A DNA stretch of 64,000 nt from Candidatus Woesearchaeota archaeon (GTDB lineage: Archaea; Nanobdellota; Nanobdellia; Woesearchaeales; JAAOYA01): NCBI GenBank assembly GCA_018221105.1, contig JAAOYA010000010.1, forward strand, positions 81,678-145,677, read 5' to 3'. The notes under the pieces are model-generated. The model did not search any database. It was not told where the DNA came from and was given only the letters and a program-made list of their open reading frames with translations. A program made the position numbers and the translations under genes. This document shows positions 34,986 to 43,562 of this stretch, piece by piece; position 1 is the stretch's first letter; every line of letters starts with the position of its first letter.

Positions 34986-37266
34986 ACCGCCTTCTATTGA
35001 TTACAGGGATAAAATAGCGAAAGAGATGTTATTAAATTACAGTGGAAAACATATCAAAACCTTAAAAGTGCCAAAAGTGGGAGTGACTACAAGTCTTGTA
35101 AAAAATAGTATTGAACTTAATCAACGGATAGTATTGGTATCGCCAACTAAAGAAATACTTGAAAAAACAGAAAGGGTTGTCAATGAATTATTAGGTAAAA
35201 AAGTAAAATCAATGTATATTCATCCAAATCTTGGCAATATTAAATTAATAAAAGATGAAGATGACTATGATTTAGATTATAATGAACTCAAAAAAAGTTT
35301 ATGTAAGATAAAAGTAAGTAAAGTTCTTAGAAATGGTTTAAAGTTTTCACGTTTGTTAAAAGAAGGCAAAAAGGAAGAATGTGATAAATTAAAAAAACTA
35401 CATCATTTAGAGCCTATTCCACAAAATTGTAAAACTTGTAAAGAAGACTGTAAGCTAAATCAAATTGTGGAAGCAAAAAACAACGAGGAAAAAATCGATG
35501 TTATCTTAATCACATATCAAAAACTCGATAATTTATTAAGCACTAACAATAAAAAGTTACAAGAAGTGCTAGAATTAATATTCACTTCTGATAATATAAT
35601 ACTGGACGAGTTCACAACTAGCGTAACTAAAACTGATGAAGGAATAAAACTACTTGAGCAACCTAAAGCATTTGATAAAACATATAATCTAATTAGTGAA
35701 GCTGTAGAACAATTTAAAGATGAAATAGGTTTAATGTTAGATGAAGATATTAAAAATAATAATGCGCTAGGCGAGTTCTTACCAACAATTTGGTATCTGA
35801 TAAGCGAAGTAATAAATTTCTTGCAAGATTTAGAAATAGAAAAACATGATACCTTTTTAGAAAAAATAAAAGAAAAAATAACAGATGAAGAAGAAAGTAA
35901 AAAAGTAAAAACAGAACTATACGAACAAGGAATGGCTTATCTGGTCAAAATAATAAAGAATCCCTTTTATGAAACTTATAGAATAATCCAAACAAAGAAT
36001 AAGGGCTGGTCTTTCTTCAAATTCTATGAACTTTATTTTAATAAAGGAAAAAATGTTGAATTACTAGAAACACTCTATAATCTGCTCGATTATGAATATT
36101 TTATCATTGAAAAAGCGAACAGTGAGTACACAATAAAAGATATTAACACTGGATATAGAGACTTTCTTTTTAATCTACAACTAAATTTTAATGGTCAAGA
36201 CCAATTATTAGCAATAGTAGATGCTGGCATGCCTAAATCTTTAGAGTTCTTAAACAAATTTAAAGAAATAGAAGATTATGAAGTTGGTGACCCGAAAAAT
36301 ACACAAAAGATGATTATGCTTGTTTGCGACGACATTGACATCAAAAGTGAAGTTGGTTTTATCAAAAAACGTGGGCGACAAGAAAATATAATAGATGTGC
36401 TAACCAACTGGGCAACCATACACAAGAATAAAAAAGGTGCGCTAATAACAAAAACAGGTTACGAGGAAGTCCCCACTGGTCATTCCCCGTTTAAGATTGC
36501 TCAAGTTATAGGTAAATGGTTTAAAGAGGGTAGAATATCAAGAGAGTCTTTCATTCATTACTATTTCCGTGATATTTATAATCGTGGTACAGATTTTCCT
36601 TTTGAGAAACAATCAATTTTCAGTATGGGTCTTCCTTACCCACCAACTAATATTTATTTTAATAAAGCTATTGTTAAGAGGGATAAAGAAGGATTAGAAC
36701 TGGTCAATAGATATGGGTCGTCTGACTTATTCAGAGACTTATTAAAGGACTCAGAAAGCGATATTGAAGATTTAGAGTTAATACCTACCCTAAATAAAAT
36801 ATTATACGATGATAACGTTTCAAGTAGTTTTAATAATTACATTTTAAGAAACAAAACAGAACGTGGTAATAAACGATTAACCAACTTTTGCCTTCTAACA
36901 AAGTATGATGATGTCATTAAATGCCTAAAGAATGGTTATGATAAATATCCAATGCCTGTGGTTATTAAAGGATACTCGCAAGGAGACTGTTATAAAGACG
37001 TATTAATGTATGAACGTCTTTTCCAAAAATACGGCGATGTCTTAAACCCTCAACATATTCCCTTACTTGCCCGTATTATCAGAAGAGTTAATGAAAAGAA
37101 AAAAGAAAGTGTTAACCTTTTTCATATTAAAGCGGTCAAGAGAAAAAGTTTAGAAAGTGAAGAAGAGACCGAACTAATAAAAGAAGTGTTCAATAGTGAA
37201 GTAAATCTTCAAATACTTAAAGCAGAACTTAAAGAAAAGTACTTTAATTTAAGAATAAAATTTTAA
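34978..37266 (+). CDS. XPD/DinG-like superfamily 2 helicase with degenerate Walker A
   Basis: 762 residues. RIVLVSPTKEIL (motif Ia) and IILDEFTTS (motif II, about 207-215) flank four cysteines at about 135, 151, 154 and 158, the place of the iron-sulfur cluster in XPD and DinG. RGTDFPFE (about 536) and GLPYPP (about 551) match motif V and the end of the XPD core, and LLARIIRR (about 696) motif VI. The Walker A position reads VPKVGVTTSL, with no GKT lysine. ATG 34978 has GGAAGGTGA upstream and is preferred to GTG 34969. It probably is the element's replication helicase; whether it hydrolyses ATP is open. Confidence 0.7.
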   Translation: MGRPPSIDYRDKIAKEMLLNYSGKHIKTLKVPKVGVTTSLVKNSIELNQRIVLVSPTKEILEKTERVVNELLGKKVKSMYIHPNLGNIKLIKDEDDYDLDYNELKKSLCKIKVSKVLRNGLKFSRLLKEGKKEECDKLKKLHHLEPIPQNCKTCKEDCKLNQIVEAKNNEEKIDVILITYQKLDNLLSTNNKKLQEVLELIFTSDNIILDEFTTSVTKTDEGIKLLEQPKAFDKTYNLISEAVEQFKDEIGLMLDEDIKNNNALGEFLPTIWYLISEVINFLQDLEIEKHDTFLEKIKEKITDEEESKKVKTELYEQGMAYLVKIIKNPFYETYRIIQTKNKGWSFFKFYELYFNKGKNVELLETLYNLLDYEYFIIEKANSEYTIKDINTGYRDFLFNLQLNFNGQDQLLAIVDAGMPKSLEFLNKFKEIEDYEVGDPKNTQKMIMLVCDDIDIKSEVGFIKKRGRQENIIDVLTNWATIHKNKKGALITKTGYEEVPTGHSPFKIAQVIGKWFKEGRISRESFIHYYFRDIYNRGTDFPFEKQSIFSMGLPYPPTNIYFNKAIVKRDKEGLELVNRYGSSDLFRDLLKDSESDIEDLELIPTLNKILYDDNVSSSFNNYILRNKTERGNKRLTNFCLLTKYDDVIKCLKNGYDKYPMPVVIKGYSQGDCYKDVLMYERLFQKYGDVLNPQHIPLLARIIRRVNEKKKESVNLFHIKAVKRKSLESEEETELIKEVFNSEVNLQILKAELKEKYFNLRIKF

Positions 37267-37480
37267 TTTTCCCGAATTTCAGGTAGCGTTTTATGGAGAC
37301 TATTCCAATAATATTAATTGTACTGTTTACAAGCCCCGACTACCAAATCGTCTAATAGGATTTTAAGATGTTTATTACATGTATATTTAATAGACGATTT
37401 GGTAGTCCGTACTTTACGGGGTTTTCAGTTACATGAAACTCTAATACAATCTATAAAAAGCGGGCTGAAATTCGGGAAAA
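37267..37480. repeat. 214-bp nested inverted repeat after the helicase
   Basis: Outer arms TTTTCCCGAATTTCAG (37267-37282) and its exact complement (37465-37480) enclose inner 17-bp perfect arms GACTACCAAATCGTCTA (37338-37354) and complement (37391-37407) around a 36-nt AT-rich loop. CCCCG (37334-37338) and CGGGG (37417-37421) add a further stem with a bulge, and the stretches between match in part. The whole can fold as one long imperfect hairpin. A replication origin, a structured RNA or a MITE-like insertion are all possible. No gene lies here. Confidence 0.7.
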
Positions 37481-37629
37481 ACGTCTCTTTAAAAAATTTC
37501 AGAATTTACGAATAATCGCAATATAACTATTAAAACATTTACTCGGTACAGAAACCAAGTCTCATAAAACTCTGTTTTTGCTTTCTTAACAGCTTTTTCT
37601 TTATCCTCTCGCCCTAACAGCATAGTATA

Positions 37630-37816
37630 ATTTCCCGTTTAACCCCGCCTAAAAGACCCGAAAAGACCATCTGGAACTTTCGAAATAAGGGGTCAGGAGT
37701 AAAACGAGGCAAGCGTATAACGAGAATTGACCAGAACTTCCTACGTCCTGCGCAGAAGGTTGAGGAGCGTCAGCGACGAAAGACAGAGCGAAGCGAGGGC
37801 ATGTAGAGTATGCCTT
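37630..37816 (+). ncRNA. GC-rich non-coding stretch, candidate structured RNA
   Basis: The 570-nt gap between helicase and the next gene holds, after the inverted repeat, about 180 nt that are clearly richer in G and C than the surrounding DNA and contain no convincing reading frame. Small stems include CGTC-AGC-GACG and, at the end, GGCAT - GTAGAGT - ATGCC (37798-37814) followed by TTT. AT-rich archaea often show RNA genes as GC islands. Orientation and ends are guesses. 37481-37630 shows nothing further. Confidence 0.35.
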
Positions 37817-37837
37817 TCAAGAAAATTTTAAAAAGTG

Positions 37838-38215
37838 TCAAATAGAAAATAGTTTAACTACTACAACGGATAATTGAATTACAAATCCTAATAAAATTAG
37901 AAATAAGCCTTGTGAATTTTGAAGATTAAGAAGGTGGCTCAATCTTCTTTTAGAAAGGTCTTGTGTTTTTATCCTGCCCACTTTTTCTCCTCGTTTTAAA
38001 CCATTTAGTTGTCTTCTTATTTTTTGTTTTGCTAATTCAAAATATCGCATTGTCTTTTTATCTTGTGCTAAAAGCCAAACCCCTAAAATATCAATTGACA
38101 ACCCGATTGCTAATGTTAACAATAATAGTTTTTCAGTGTTGTAAATTTTAAGAACTACACTTAACAAAAAGAATACTAAAAGTAGAACTATATTACTTTT
38201 TTTCATAAACCTCAT
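37838..38215 (-). CDS. Membrane protein with three hydrophobic segments
   Basis: 125 residues: two adjacent helices at the N terminus (about 8-52), a basic cytoplasmic loop (KIRRQLNGLKRGEKVGRIKTQDLSKRR split over residues 65-92) and a C-terminal helix (about 100-122). Two ATGs are possible (38215 or 38206). Not recognised. Confidence 0.5.
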   Translation of the reverse strand: MRFMKKSNIVLLLVFFLLSVVLKIYNTEKLLLLTLAIGLSIDILGVWLLAQDKKTMRYFELAKQKIRRQLNGLKRGEKVGRIKTQDLSKRRLSHLLNLQNSQGLFLILLGFVIQLSVVVVKLFSI

Positions 38216-38242
38216 CTAGTTGTTCTTAATTTAAATATTTTT

Positions 38243-39142
38243 TTAATCATATAACAATTTATGAATATCTTTTAATTTTCTTCGATTTTCATAAATAAAA
38301 TTTTTAAGTTCTTTGACTTTTACTATCTCAATAAGAGCGTCTTTACTTGTTGTATATAAATCACCAATAAATTTAAAACAATTTTCAAGAGAATGATAAT
38401 AAATATCACGGGCTTTTTCTCCGCTATAAATATGATCAACTTTAAAGAAAGTTTTATTTATGTTATAATCATATACTTTGTATATATGTTTCAAACGAAT
38501 CAAATCTCTTCTTAAATCACTATATTCAAGTTTTTTAAAACTATTGAATTTTATAAAAAGTGTATTTAAGGTGTCTACTTCAATCGGAAAGGTATGTATA
38601 GTTCCAACAAAATAATCGTGAAAATCATTATTTTTTCTCTTCAAAGAAATTCTTAGTTTTTTCCAATTTTCAATAAATTCTTTATAAATTTTGTAATCAA
38701 AAGGTTGTTCGGTAATTCGTTTTTTGTAGTCATTAAAAAAATCTAACATAACTTTTTTTTCTTTATTTGAGAGACTTTTATCATCATTAACCCTCTTTAT
38801 ACTCTCTTCAATATTGGTCGGTGTTCTACTTCTAAAAGAATTTGCAACAGTTCCTAAATTATATTCTAAATCAAATATAAAATTTTTAAATAATTCCAAT
38901 TGTTGATTGAATTTTTCTTTTTCAAATCTAAACTGCTCTAGTAAAAAAATGGTATAGACTATTAAAATTGTAAAAACAGAAGTGAAAACTCCAGCGTAAA
39001 AGTTATTTACTTGGTTTTCTAAAGCTAAATTATAAAAGTGAAATGTAATTATTATTAAAATCAAATAAATCATTATATTGAAATAATTTCTATAAAACCA
39101 TTTTTCAACATTACAAAAATGCTTACTAATTATACACTCCAT
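38243..39142 (-). CDS. Membrane protein with two N-terminal helices and a cytoplasmic domain
   Basis: 299 residues from ATG 39142; the longer frame starts only at a TTG. Two transmembrane helices (about residues 20-38 and 46-70) are followed by a coiled region and a ~220-residue charged helical domain. This build occurs in membrane-bound sensors or effectors, but no family is recognised. Composition is very AT-rich. It lies in the element between small regulators and membrane proteins. Confidence 0.55.
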   Translation of the reverse strand: MECIISKHFCNVEKWFYRNYFNIMIYLILIIITFHFYNLALENQVNNFYAGVFTSVFTILIVYTIFLLEQFRFEKEKFNQQLELFKNFIFDLEYNLGTVANSFRSRTPTNIEESIKRVNDDKSLSNKEKKVMLDFFNDYKKRITEQPFDYKIYKEFIENWKKLRISLKRKNNDFHDYFVGTIHTFPIEVDTLNTLFIKFNSFKKLEYSDLRRDLIRLKHIYKVYDYNINKTFFKVDHIYSGEKARDIYYHSLENCFKFIGDLYTTSKDALIEIVKVKELKNFIYENRRKLKDIHKLLYD

Positions 39143-39206
39143 ATTACGTACTATAAAAAATAACGTATATATAAACAATGTTATTAAACAATATAAAAAT
39201 AATTAT

Positions 39207-39467
39207 TCAAATTTCATACCTTAATACTTCTTTGCCCAATTTCGTAATCATATACGCTTTGTAAGACCCTTTGCTAGGGGTCAAGCACTCTATTAATTTT
39301 TCTTTTTCTAATTGATAGACTGCTTTAGAAATATCTTGTTGTTTTCGTTTCATCTTTTTTGCTATCTCGGATTGTAGCAACGGACTTTTCTTATCAAGTG
39401 TTTTTAGAATGCCGTGACGAATTTTACTAGTAATGACCAAACCGTATAGTTCCTTAATTTGCCTCAT
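39207..39467 (-). CDS. Winged-helix transcription regulator (MarR/ArsR-like)
   Basis: 86 residues with a full winged-helix pattern: ILKTLDKKSPLLQSEIAKKMK, recognition helix KQQDISKAVYQLEKEKLI and a wing ending AYMITKLGKEVLRYEI. It probably binds promoters of the element. On the minus strand TATTTAAATA lies ~22-30 nt before the ATG, so this gene, like other regulators of the element, appears leaderless. Confidence 0.75.
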   Translation of the reverse strand: MRQIKELYGLVITSKIRHGILKTLDKKSPLLQSEIAKKMKRKQQDISKAVYQLEKEKLIECLTPSKGSYKAYMITKLGKEVLRYEI

Positions 39468-39550
39468 ATTGTTAGGTAATATTTAAATATAAGATTAAAT
39501 AATAAAACCTTAAGGTTACCGTAGACTACCATATAATGAGGGGCGGAAAA

Positions 39551-39895
39551 ATGAAACAAGTAATTATAATATTAATGTTAGTATCGTTTTTGATTTTAGC
39601 AGGCTGTTCTCAAGAAACGATTTATGTTTGTTCAGATGGGACAGAAGTAACAGATAGTTCTGATTGTTCTATTCAAAAAGAACAACTGACTGACTCTGAA
39701 GAAATAATGGAAAAGGGAATACGAGTCGAATGTAACGGCGACGAAGATTGCCCAGGGGGTTACTGTGATATGAGAGGTAGTCCTCCAGAATGGGAATGTA
39801 AAGAAGCCAGTTTACCAAGCGAATTTTGTGGCAATGAAATTTGTGATAAGGGTGAGACTTATGTAAGCTGTCCTAGAGATTGTACAAGACCTTAA
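39551..39895 (+). CDS. Lipoprotein with cysteine-rich repeats
   Basis: 114 residues from ATG 39551 (an ATG at 39536 is in frame). A signal peptide with lipobox LAGC is followed by Cys-rich stretches and a C-terminal CGNEICDKGETYVSCPRDC motif, common in secreted proteins of DPANN and other archaea. The lipobox Cys would anchor it outside the membrane. Binding partner unknown. Confidence 0.6.
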   Translation: MKQVIIILMLVSFLILAGCSQETIYVCSDGTEVTDSSDCSIQKEQLTDSEEIMEKGIRVECNGDEDCPGGYCDMRGSPPEWECKEASLPSEFCGNEICDKGETYVSCPRDCTRP

Positions 39896-39941
39896 TTTAA
39901 TCATAGATTGTCAACTGAAACAAAAAAAGAAAAGAATAACT

Positions 39942-40850
39942 ATGAAAGAAAAACCAACTTTGTTTAGTTTAAAGAATATATTAGTTTCTTTTCTCATAAT
40001 TTTATCTGTTACATTTTGTTATTATGTTTTTCAAAGTTCTTCTAAAATTCATTCACTATCAATTAGAATTAACAATTTAGAAACGGAAACAAATTCTTTA
40101 AATTCAGAAATAAGTGATCTGAACTCTCAACTTAGTATAAAAGACTTTACTATACAAAATCAAAGGGCTGAAATTGAACAACAAAAACAAGAAATTCAAA
40201 AACTTGAAACAGAGTTAGGAATAACAAAATCAGAATTAGCGGAAGCCAAACCTTATCAAGAGAGAGTTATAAGCGGTCAAAATATTATGGAATCTTACAA
40301 ACTTTTAAGTGACTATACTGATTATACGAGACCAATAATACTTGATTATCTTGAATTAGAATCTCCAGTGACTCCATCAAATGACAATTATTTATGGGAA
40401 AGGGGAAAACAAGTTTATAATTGGTTATCAGATAACTATGCTTACTGTGGAGATAAAGGTTTAAGAGTTGGCACTACCTTTTCAGAATTTCAATTTTATA
40501 GCCCTGACGAACTATTAATATCTAGTAATAATCGTTGCGGTGATTGTGATGACTTCGCTACACTATTTGCAGGTTTAATGTATGCTTCAGGAGTTCCTAA
40601 AAATAAAGTTTGGGTTGTTTGCGGAAAAGTATCAAATGGGGGACATTGTTGGAATTCACTAGTATTAGATGATAAAACGTACAGAATTGACGGAATTTGC
40701 TCACAAAAAGATGAATTATTCGGTTTTTTAGGTTTTAGTCTTGGTATTAAAAAAGCATATTATACGAATACAAAAACAAACGTTGACTGTCTCTCAGAAT
40801 ATACACCCCGAATGAAAATGAACCCTGAAGGAGCTTATATGCTTAGTTGA
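39942..40850 (+). CDS. Membrane-anchored transglutaminase-like protein
   Basis: 302 residues: an N-terminal membrane helix (about 11-30), a coiled coil (about 38-105) and a C-terminal transglutaminase-like cysteine-protease fold with RCGDCDDFA (Cys ~202), GGHCWNS (His ~235) and YRIDG (Asp ~250), the expected Cys-His-Asp order. Such domains cleave or cross-link peptides at the cell surface. The coiled coil suggests oligomers. It neighbours the Cys-rich lipoprotein. Confidence 0.78.
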   Translation: MKEKPTLFSLKNILVSFLIILSVTFCYYVFQSSSKIHSLSIRINNLETETNSLNSEISDLNSQLSIKDFTIQNQRAEIEQQKQEIQKLETELGITKSELAEAKPYQERVISGQNIMESYKLLSDYTDYTRPIILDYLELESPVTPSNDNYLWERGKQVYNWLSDNYAYCGDKGLRVGTTFSEFQFYSPDELLISSNNRCGDCDDFATLFAGLMYASGVPKNKVWVVCGKVSNGGHCWNSLVLDDKTYRIDGICSQKDELFGFLGFSLGIKKAYYTNTKTNVDCLSEYTPRMKMNPEGAYMLS

Positions 40851-40873
40851 AACTGTCCAATACTCAAATTTAA

Positions 40874-41083
40874 TTAATTTGATATTAAACTCTTTATTTT
40901 GTCAGGTATGGCTCTGTAACCCATTAAATATAGACCAACTATTAAACCAATTAAATCCACATACCAATTAGGCGTGAATGTTCCTGTAAACAATCCTATC
41001 AAAAACATAATTCCTGAAACAATGAAAATGACTGTTCCAAAAACTTCTATTAACCAATGTTGTGCTTCATTAAATAATCCCAT
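40874..41083 (-). CDS. Small two-helix membrane protein
   Basis: 69 residues, MGLFNEAQHWLIEVFG start, with two transmembrane helices (about 12-33 and 40-58). The frame opens at a TTG (41098), but GAGGGGT lies ~6 nt before ATG 41083. Function unknown. Confidence 0.5.
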   Translation of the reverse strand: MGLFNEAQHWLIEVFGTVIFIVSGIMFLIGLFTGTFTPNWYVDLIGLIVGLYLMGYRAIPDKIKSLISN

Positions 41084-41130
41084 AGTTATACCCCTCAACT
41101 AAGTTATTAATAGTGATAAGTTTTAATACA

Positions 41131-41985
41131 TTATAAATTTTTTCCTTTTTTTAAAACAACAAGATAATAACCTGCTAGTAACCCGTATGATACTCCAATA
41201 ACGTGTGAAAATACATTGGTTTCAGGTATTAGTTCGAGAGAGTAACCACCAAGCGTGTAGTATGTTAATAACCCAAGAAATATTATTGCAATACAAGTGT
41301 TTGCCCATTTTTTAGTTTGTAAAAAACTAATCAAAATAAGCAAATACAATGGGACAAAAAACATTAATGCGAATAGACTGCCAAACTTTGACTGAAAAAC
41401 AAGTGTTATTAATAACAATACAGAATAAATTATCATAAATATAGAGCCTTTTTTTCGATTGTTCATTCTTGTCAATATTAAAACAGAAATGACTGATAAC
41501 CCCAAGAATGCCGCAACAATGTCAGAAGCCCCATTTTGCGTCTTTAATAGGTCACCTAAAATAAATATGTAAGTCAAAATACCGCTTAATAGAGGAACAA
41601 TTAAAATAAACCCTAAAAACAATTTTCTAAAGATTCTTTGTAGTTTCTCTTTATAAAAAACTAAATAATTAACAGTCATTAGTATAAAGTAGCTTTTTAT
41701 ATTTCCTAAAAAATGTCCTGCTTCATTATGATAATACGACTGTGTCAAAAAAGTCCAAAAGTATGTCTTATCAACATTTAACCAAAAATAAGCAGGATTG
41801 TCTTTGAAAAGAAGATATATTAGAACTAAAAACAAACCAAAAATTGTGTATACTAAATACCATAACCAAAAATCTTTTTGTTTAAAGATATTTGTCCAGT
41901 CTTTTAATTCTTCTTTGATCTGATTTAATATTCCCTTATGGCTTCTCATGGTTTTTTCTATTCTCAAAATGACGAACTTTATCAT
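41131..41985 (-). CDS. Rhomboid-family intramembrane protease
   Basis: 284 residues with about seven transmembrane helices. Rhomboid hallmarks are HNEAGHFLGN (the HxxxxHxxxN of helix 2, His ~86, His ~91, Asn ~95), NGASD (the GxSx serine of helix 4, Ser ~154) and SHVIGVSYGLLAG (helix 6, His ~261). The Ser-His dyad is intact; the usual GxSG reads GASD. It would cleave single-pass membrane proteins. The 5' end overlaps the upstream nuclease-like gene by 50 nt; an inner start at 41949 would reduce that. It is the last gene of a minus-strand cluster with nucleases. Confidence 0.78.
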   Translation of the reverse strand: MIKFVILRIEKTMRSHKGILNQIKEELKDWTNIFKQKDFWLWYLVYTIFGLFLVLIYLLFKDNPAYFWLNVDKTYFWTFLTQSYYHNEAGHFLGNIKSYFILMTVNYLVFYKEKLQRIFRKLFLGFILIVPLLSGILTYIFILGDLLKTQNGASDIVAAFLGLSVISVLILTRMNNRKKGSIFMIIYSVLLLITLVFQSKFGSLFALMFFVPLYLLILISFLQTKKWANTCIAIIFLGLLTYYTLGGYSLELIPETNVFSHVIGVSYGLLAGYYLVVLKKGKNL

Positions 41986-42322
41986 TAATCATACGACTTA
42001 TAGTCATTAACAAGTATGCTTGTAAGTTTTTGTTAATGGTTGACGGTTTTACAGAAATGCAATCAATATCTAGTTTTTTGTAGGCATTTAGTTTTGCTTT
42101 TTTCCCTTTATCATAATTATCATCACCTTGAACGCCGAAGTATTCTATAACGATTGAATATTTAGGAAGCCAGAAGTCAGGATACCAAATGCGTAGTTTT
42201 TCGCCGTCGCCATCTTTTTGTTCTTTGATTAGCAAAGGATACTCATATTCAAAATCTATGGAGTGTTTTTTTAGAATTTCAGCGATTGCTCGCTCCCCCT
42301 TACTTTTGTAATTATTAGTCAT
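41936..42322 (-). CDS. Small PD-(D/E)XK (Vsr/DUF559-like) endonuclease
   Basis: 128 residues: SKGERAIAEIL helix with a Glu, then YPDFWLP, IVIEYFG and KAKLNAYKKLDID, the D-(E)xY arrangement and helix order of very-short-patch and DUF559-type nucleases. Catalytic candidates are Asp ~50 and Glu ~60. It lies 8 nt after the preceding nuclease-like gene. It could cut DNA in a defence or recombination role. Confidence 0.65.
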   Translation of the reverse strand: MTNNYKSKGERAIAEILKKHSIDFEYEYPLLIKEQKDGDGEKLRIWYPDFWLPKYSIVIEYFGVQGDDNYDKGKKAKLNAYKKLDIDCISVKPSTINKNLQAYLLMTISRMINDKVRHFENRKNHEKP

Positions 42323-42330
42323 TTTGGTTA

Positions 42331-43476
42331 TTAAGCAACAATATTAAACCAGTCTTTATATTTTTTATAATATTCTTTAATTTCTGCGTCAAATAAATGC
42401 AAATTTCCCTTAAGATTAATTTCTAAGTCTTGTTTGAAATAATCAATAAAATTATTCATGATAAATTCGATACATTTTTCTAGATTATCAATATGACACA
42501 CAATTATTGATTGACTCCAACGTCCACTTAATGTTTTAGGAAATCTCTCAGGTTCTTTTGGTTTGTGCTGATAAATAAAATAATTAACCTTTTTCAAATT
42601 TTTGATTTTAATCTCATCCTCTTTTAACCCGCCAACTTCTTTGGTTTTTTTATTATCAAAACCTGTCTCTGTCTTTTTTACTTCGTAATCAATAGTCAGT
42701 ATTTCTCTGTTTGTTACAACAATGGGTATTATTGATTGAACAATAAAATAAAGGTTGTTCAGTTCTTTACGATAATCTTTTTCGCGAATATAAGCAGTTG
42801 TAGTAAAATATTCAGTCATATTTCTTAAAAATTTATACATTGTTTCTAAATGACTGAACGCCTTATCATAATTATACTCTACTGCTGGTAAAACTTGTTC
42901 TTCACAAAAGGTAAACAGACTATCTTCTTTTCCATCTCTTGCTTTTACTTGTTCTGGATTAATTATTTTAGTATTTTCTAGAACTGTAACTCTATCCGAT
43001 ACAATAATTCCTTCAGTATTAATATTATTTTGAAAAGCGAAAAAAGTGAGAGCGTTTGCTTGTTTTAGTAAAGGCAAAAATATTTGACCATTTATAGTTA
43101 CAGGAATTGAAATTAACTCTTGTCTTGTAAGACTTTTATCAAGGGGTTGTGTAACAAAGAAATATCTATCATCTCTACTTGAATACTTACATTCTCCAAT
43201 AAAAGCAGTGTTAAATGAACTATTAAAGTTTTCTATGTCCGTTTTTACAGAAATTTCTTTAAAAGCATTTATATCAATCTCTTTAGTAATATCTTTATCA
43301 TTCCTCTTTTCAGTATAATGAGTATGATAATGACTAAAATCAAATTTTGAGAATATTAATCTTGCTTGTTCTTCTAATAAAATGCCAGAATCTATTATTC
43401 CCTTTTCAAGCTTGGTTCGAAATTTTTTATCGTTTCTGAAATTCTCTATTAATTTATCAGCTGTAATACTTAACAC
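42331..43476 (-). CDS. Restriction-endonuclease-like protein
   Basis: 381 residues. The N-terminal third has GILLEEQARLIF (a Glu helix), EIDINAF and FIGECKYSSRDD, which together match the E...D...ExK core of PD-(D/E)XK nucleases (ECK near residue 94). The remaining ~270 residues are helical and mixed and do not resemble a known domain. It has its own TATA-like AGTTAAATATTT upstream on the minus strand. It probably cleaves nucleic acid as part of a defence cluster with its neighbours. Confidence 0.62.
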   Translation of the reverse strand: MLSITADKLIENFRNDKKFRTKLEKGIIDSGILLEEQARLIFSKFDFSHYHTHYTEKRNDKDITKEIDINAFKEISVKTDIENFNSSFNTAFIGECKYSSRDDRYFFVTQPLDKSLTRQELISIPVTINGQIFLPLLKQANALTFFAFQNNINTEGIIVSDRVTVLENTKIINPEQVKARDGKEDSLFTFCEEQVLPAVEYNYDKAFSHLETMYKFLRNMTEYFTTTAYIREKDYRKELNNLYFIVQSIIPIVVTNREILTIDYEVKKTETGFDNKKTKEVGGLKEDEIKIKNLKKVNYFIYQHKPKEPERFPKTLSGRWSQSIIVCHIDNLEKCIEFIMNNFIDYFKQDLEINLKGNLHLFDAEIKEYYKKYKDWFNIVA

Positions 43477-43562
43477 CCCATTATTTTAGATTATTAGGAA
43501 ATATTTAACTTTATTGCCTTTCTAGTCTATTTGAAAACTAAATTGTCCAACTTCGCATATAA

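Noticed and set aside
37318-37515. 65-codon reading frame inside the inverted repeat
   Set aside because: It crosses both arms of the inverted repeat, has no promoter or ribosome binding site of its own and no protein-like pattern.
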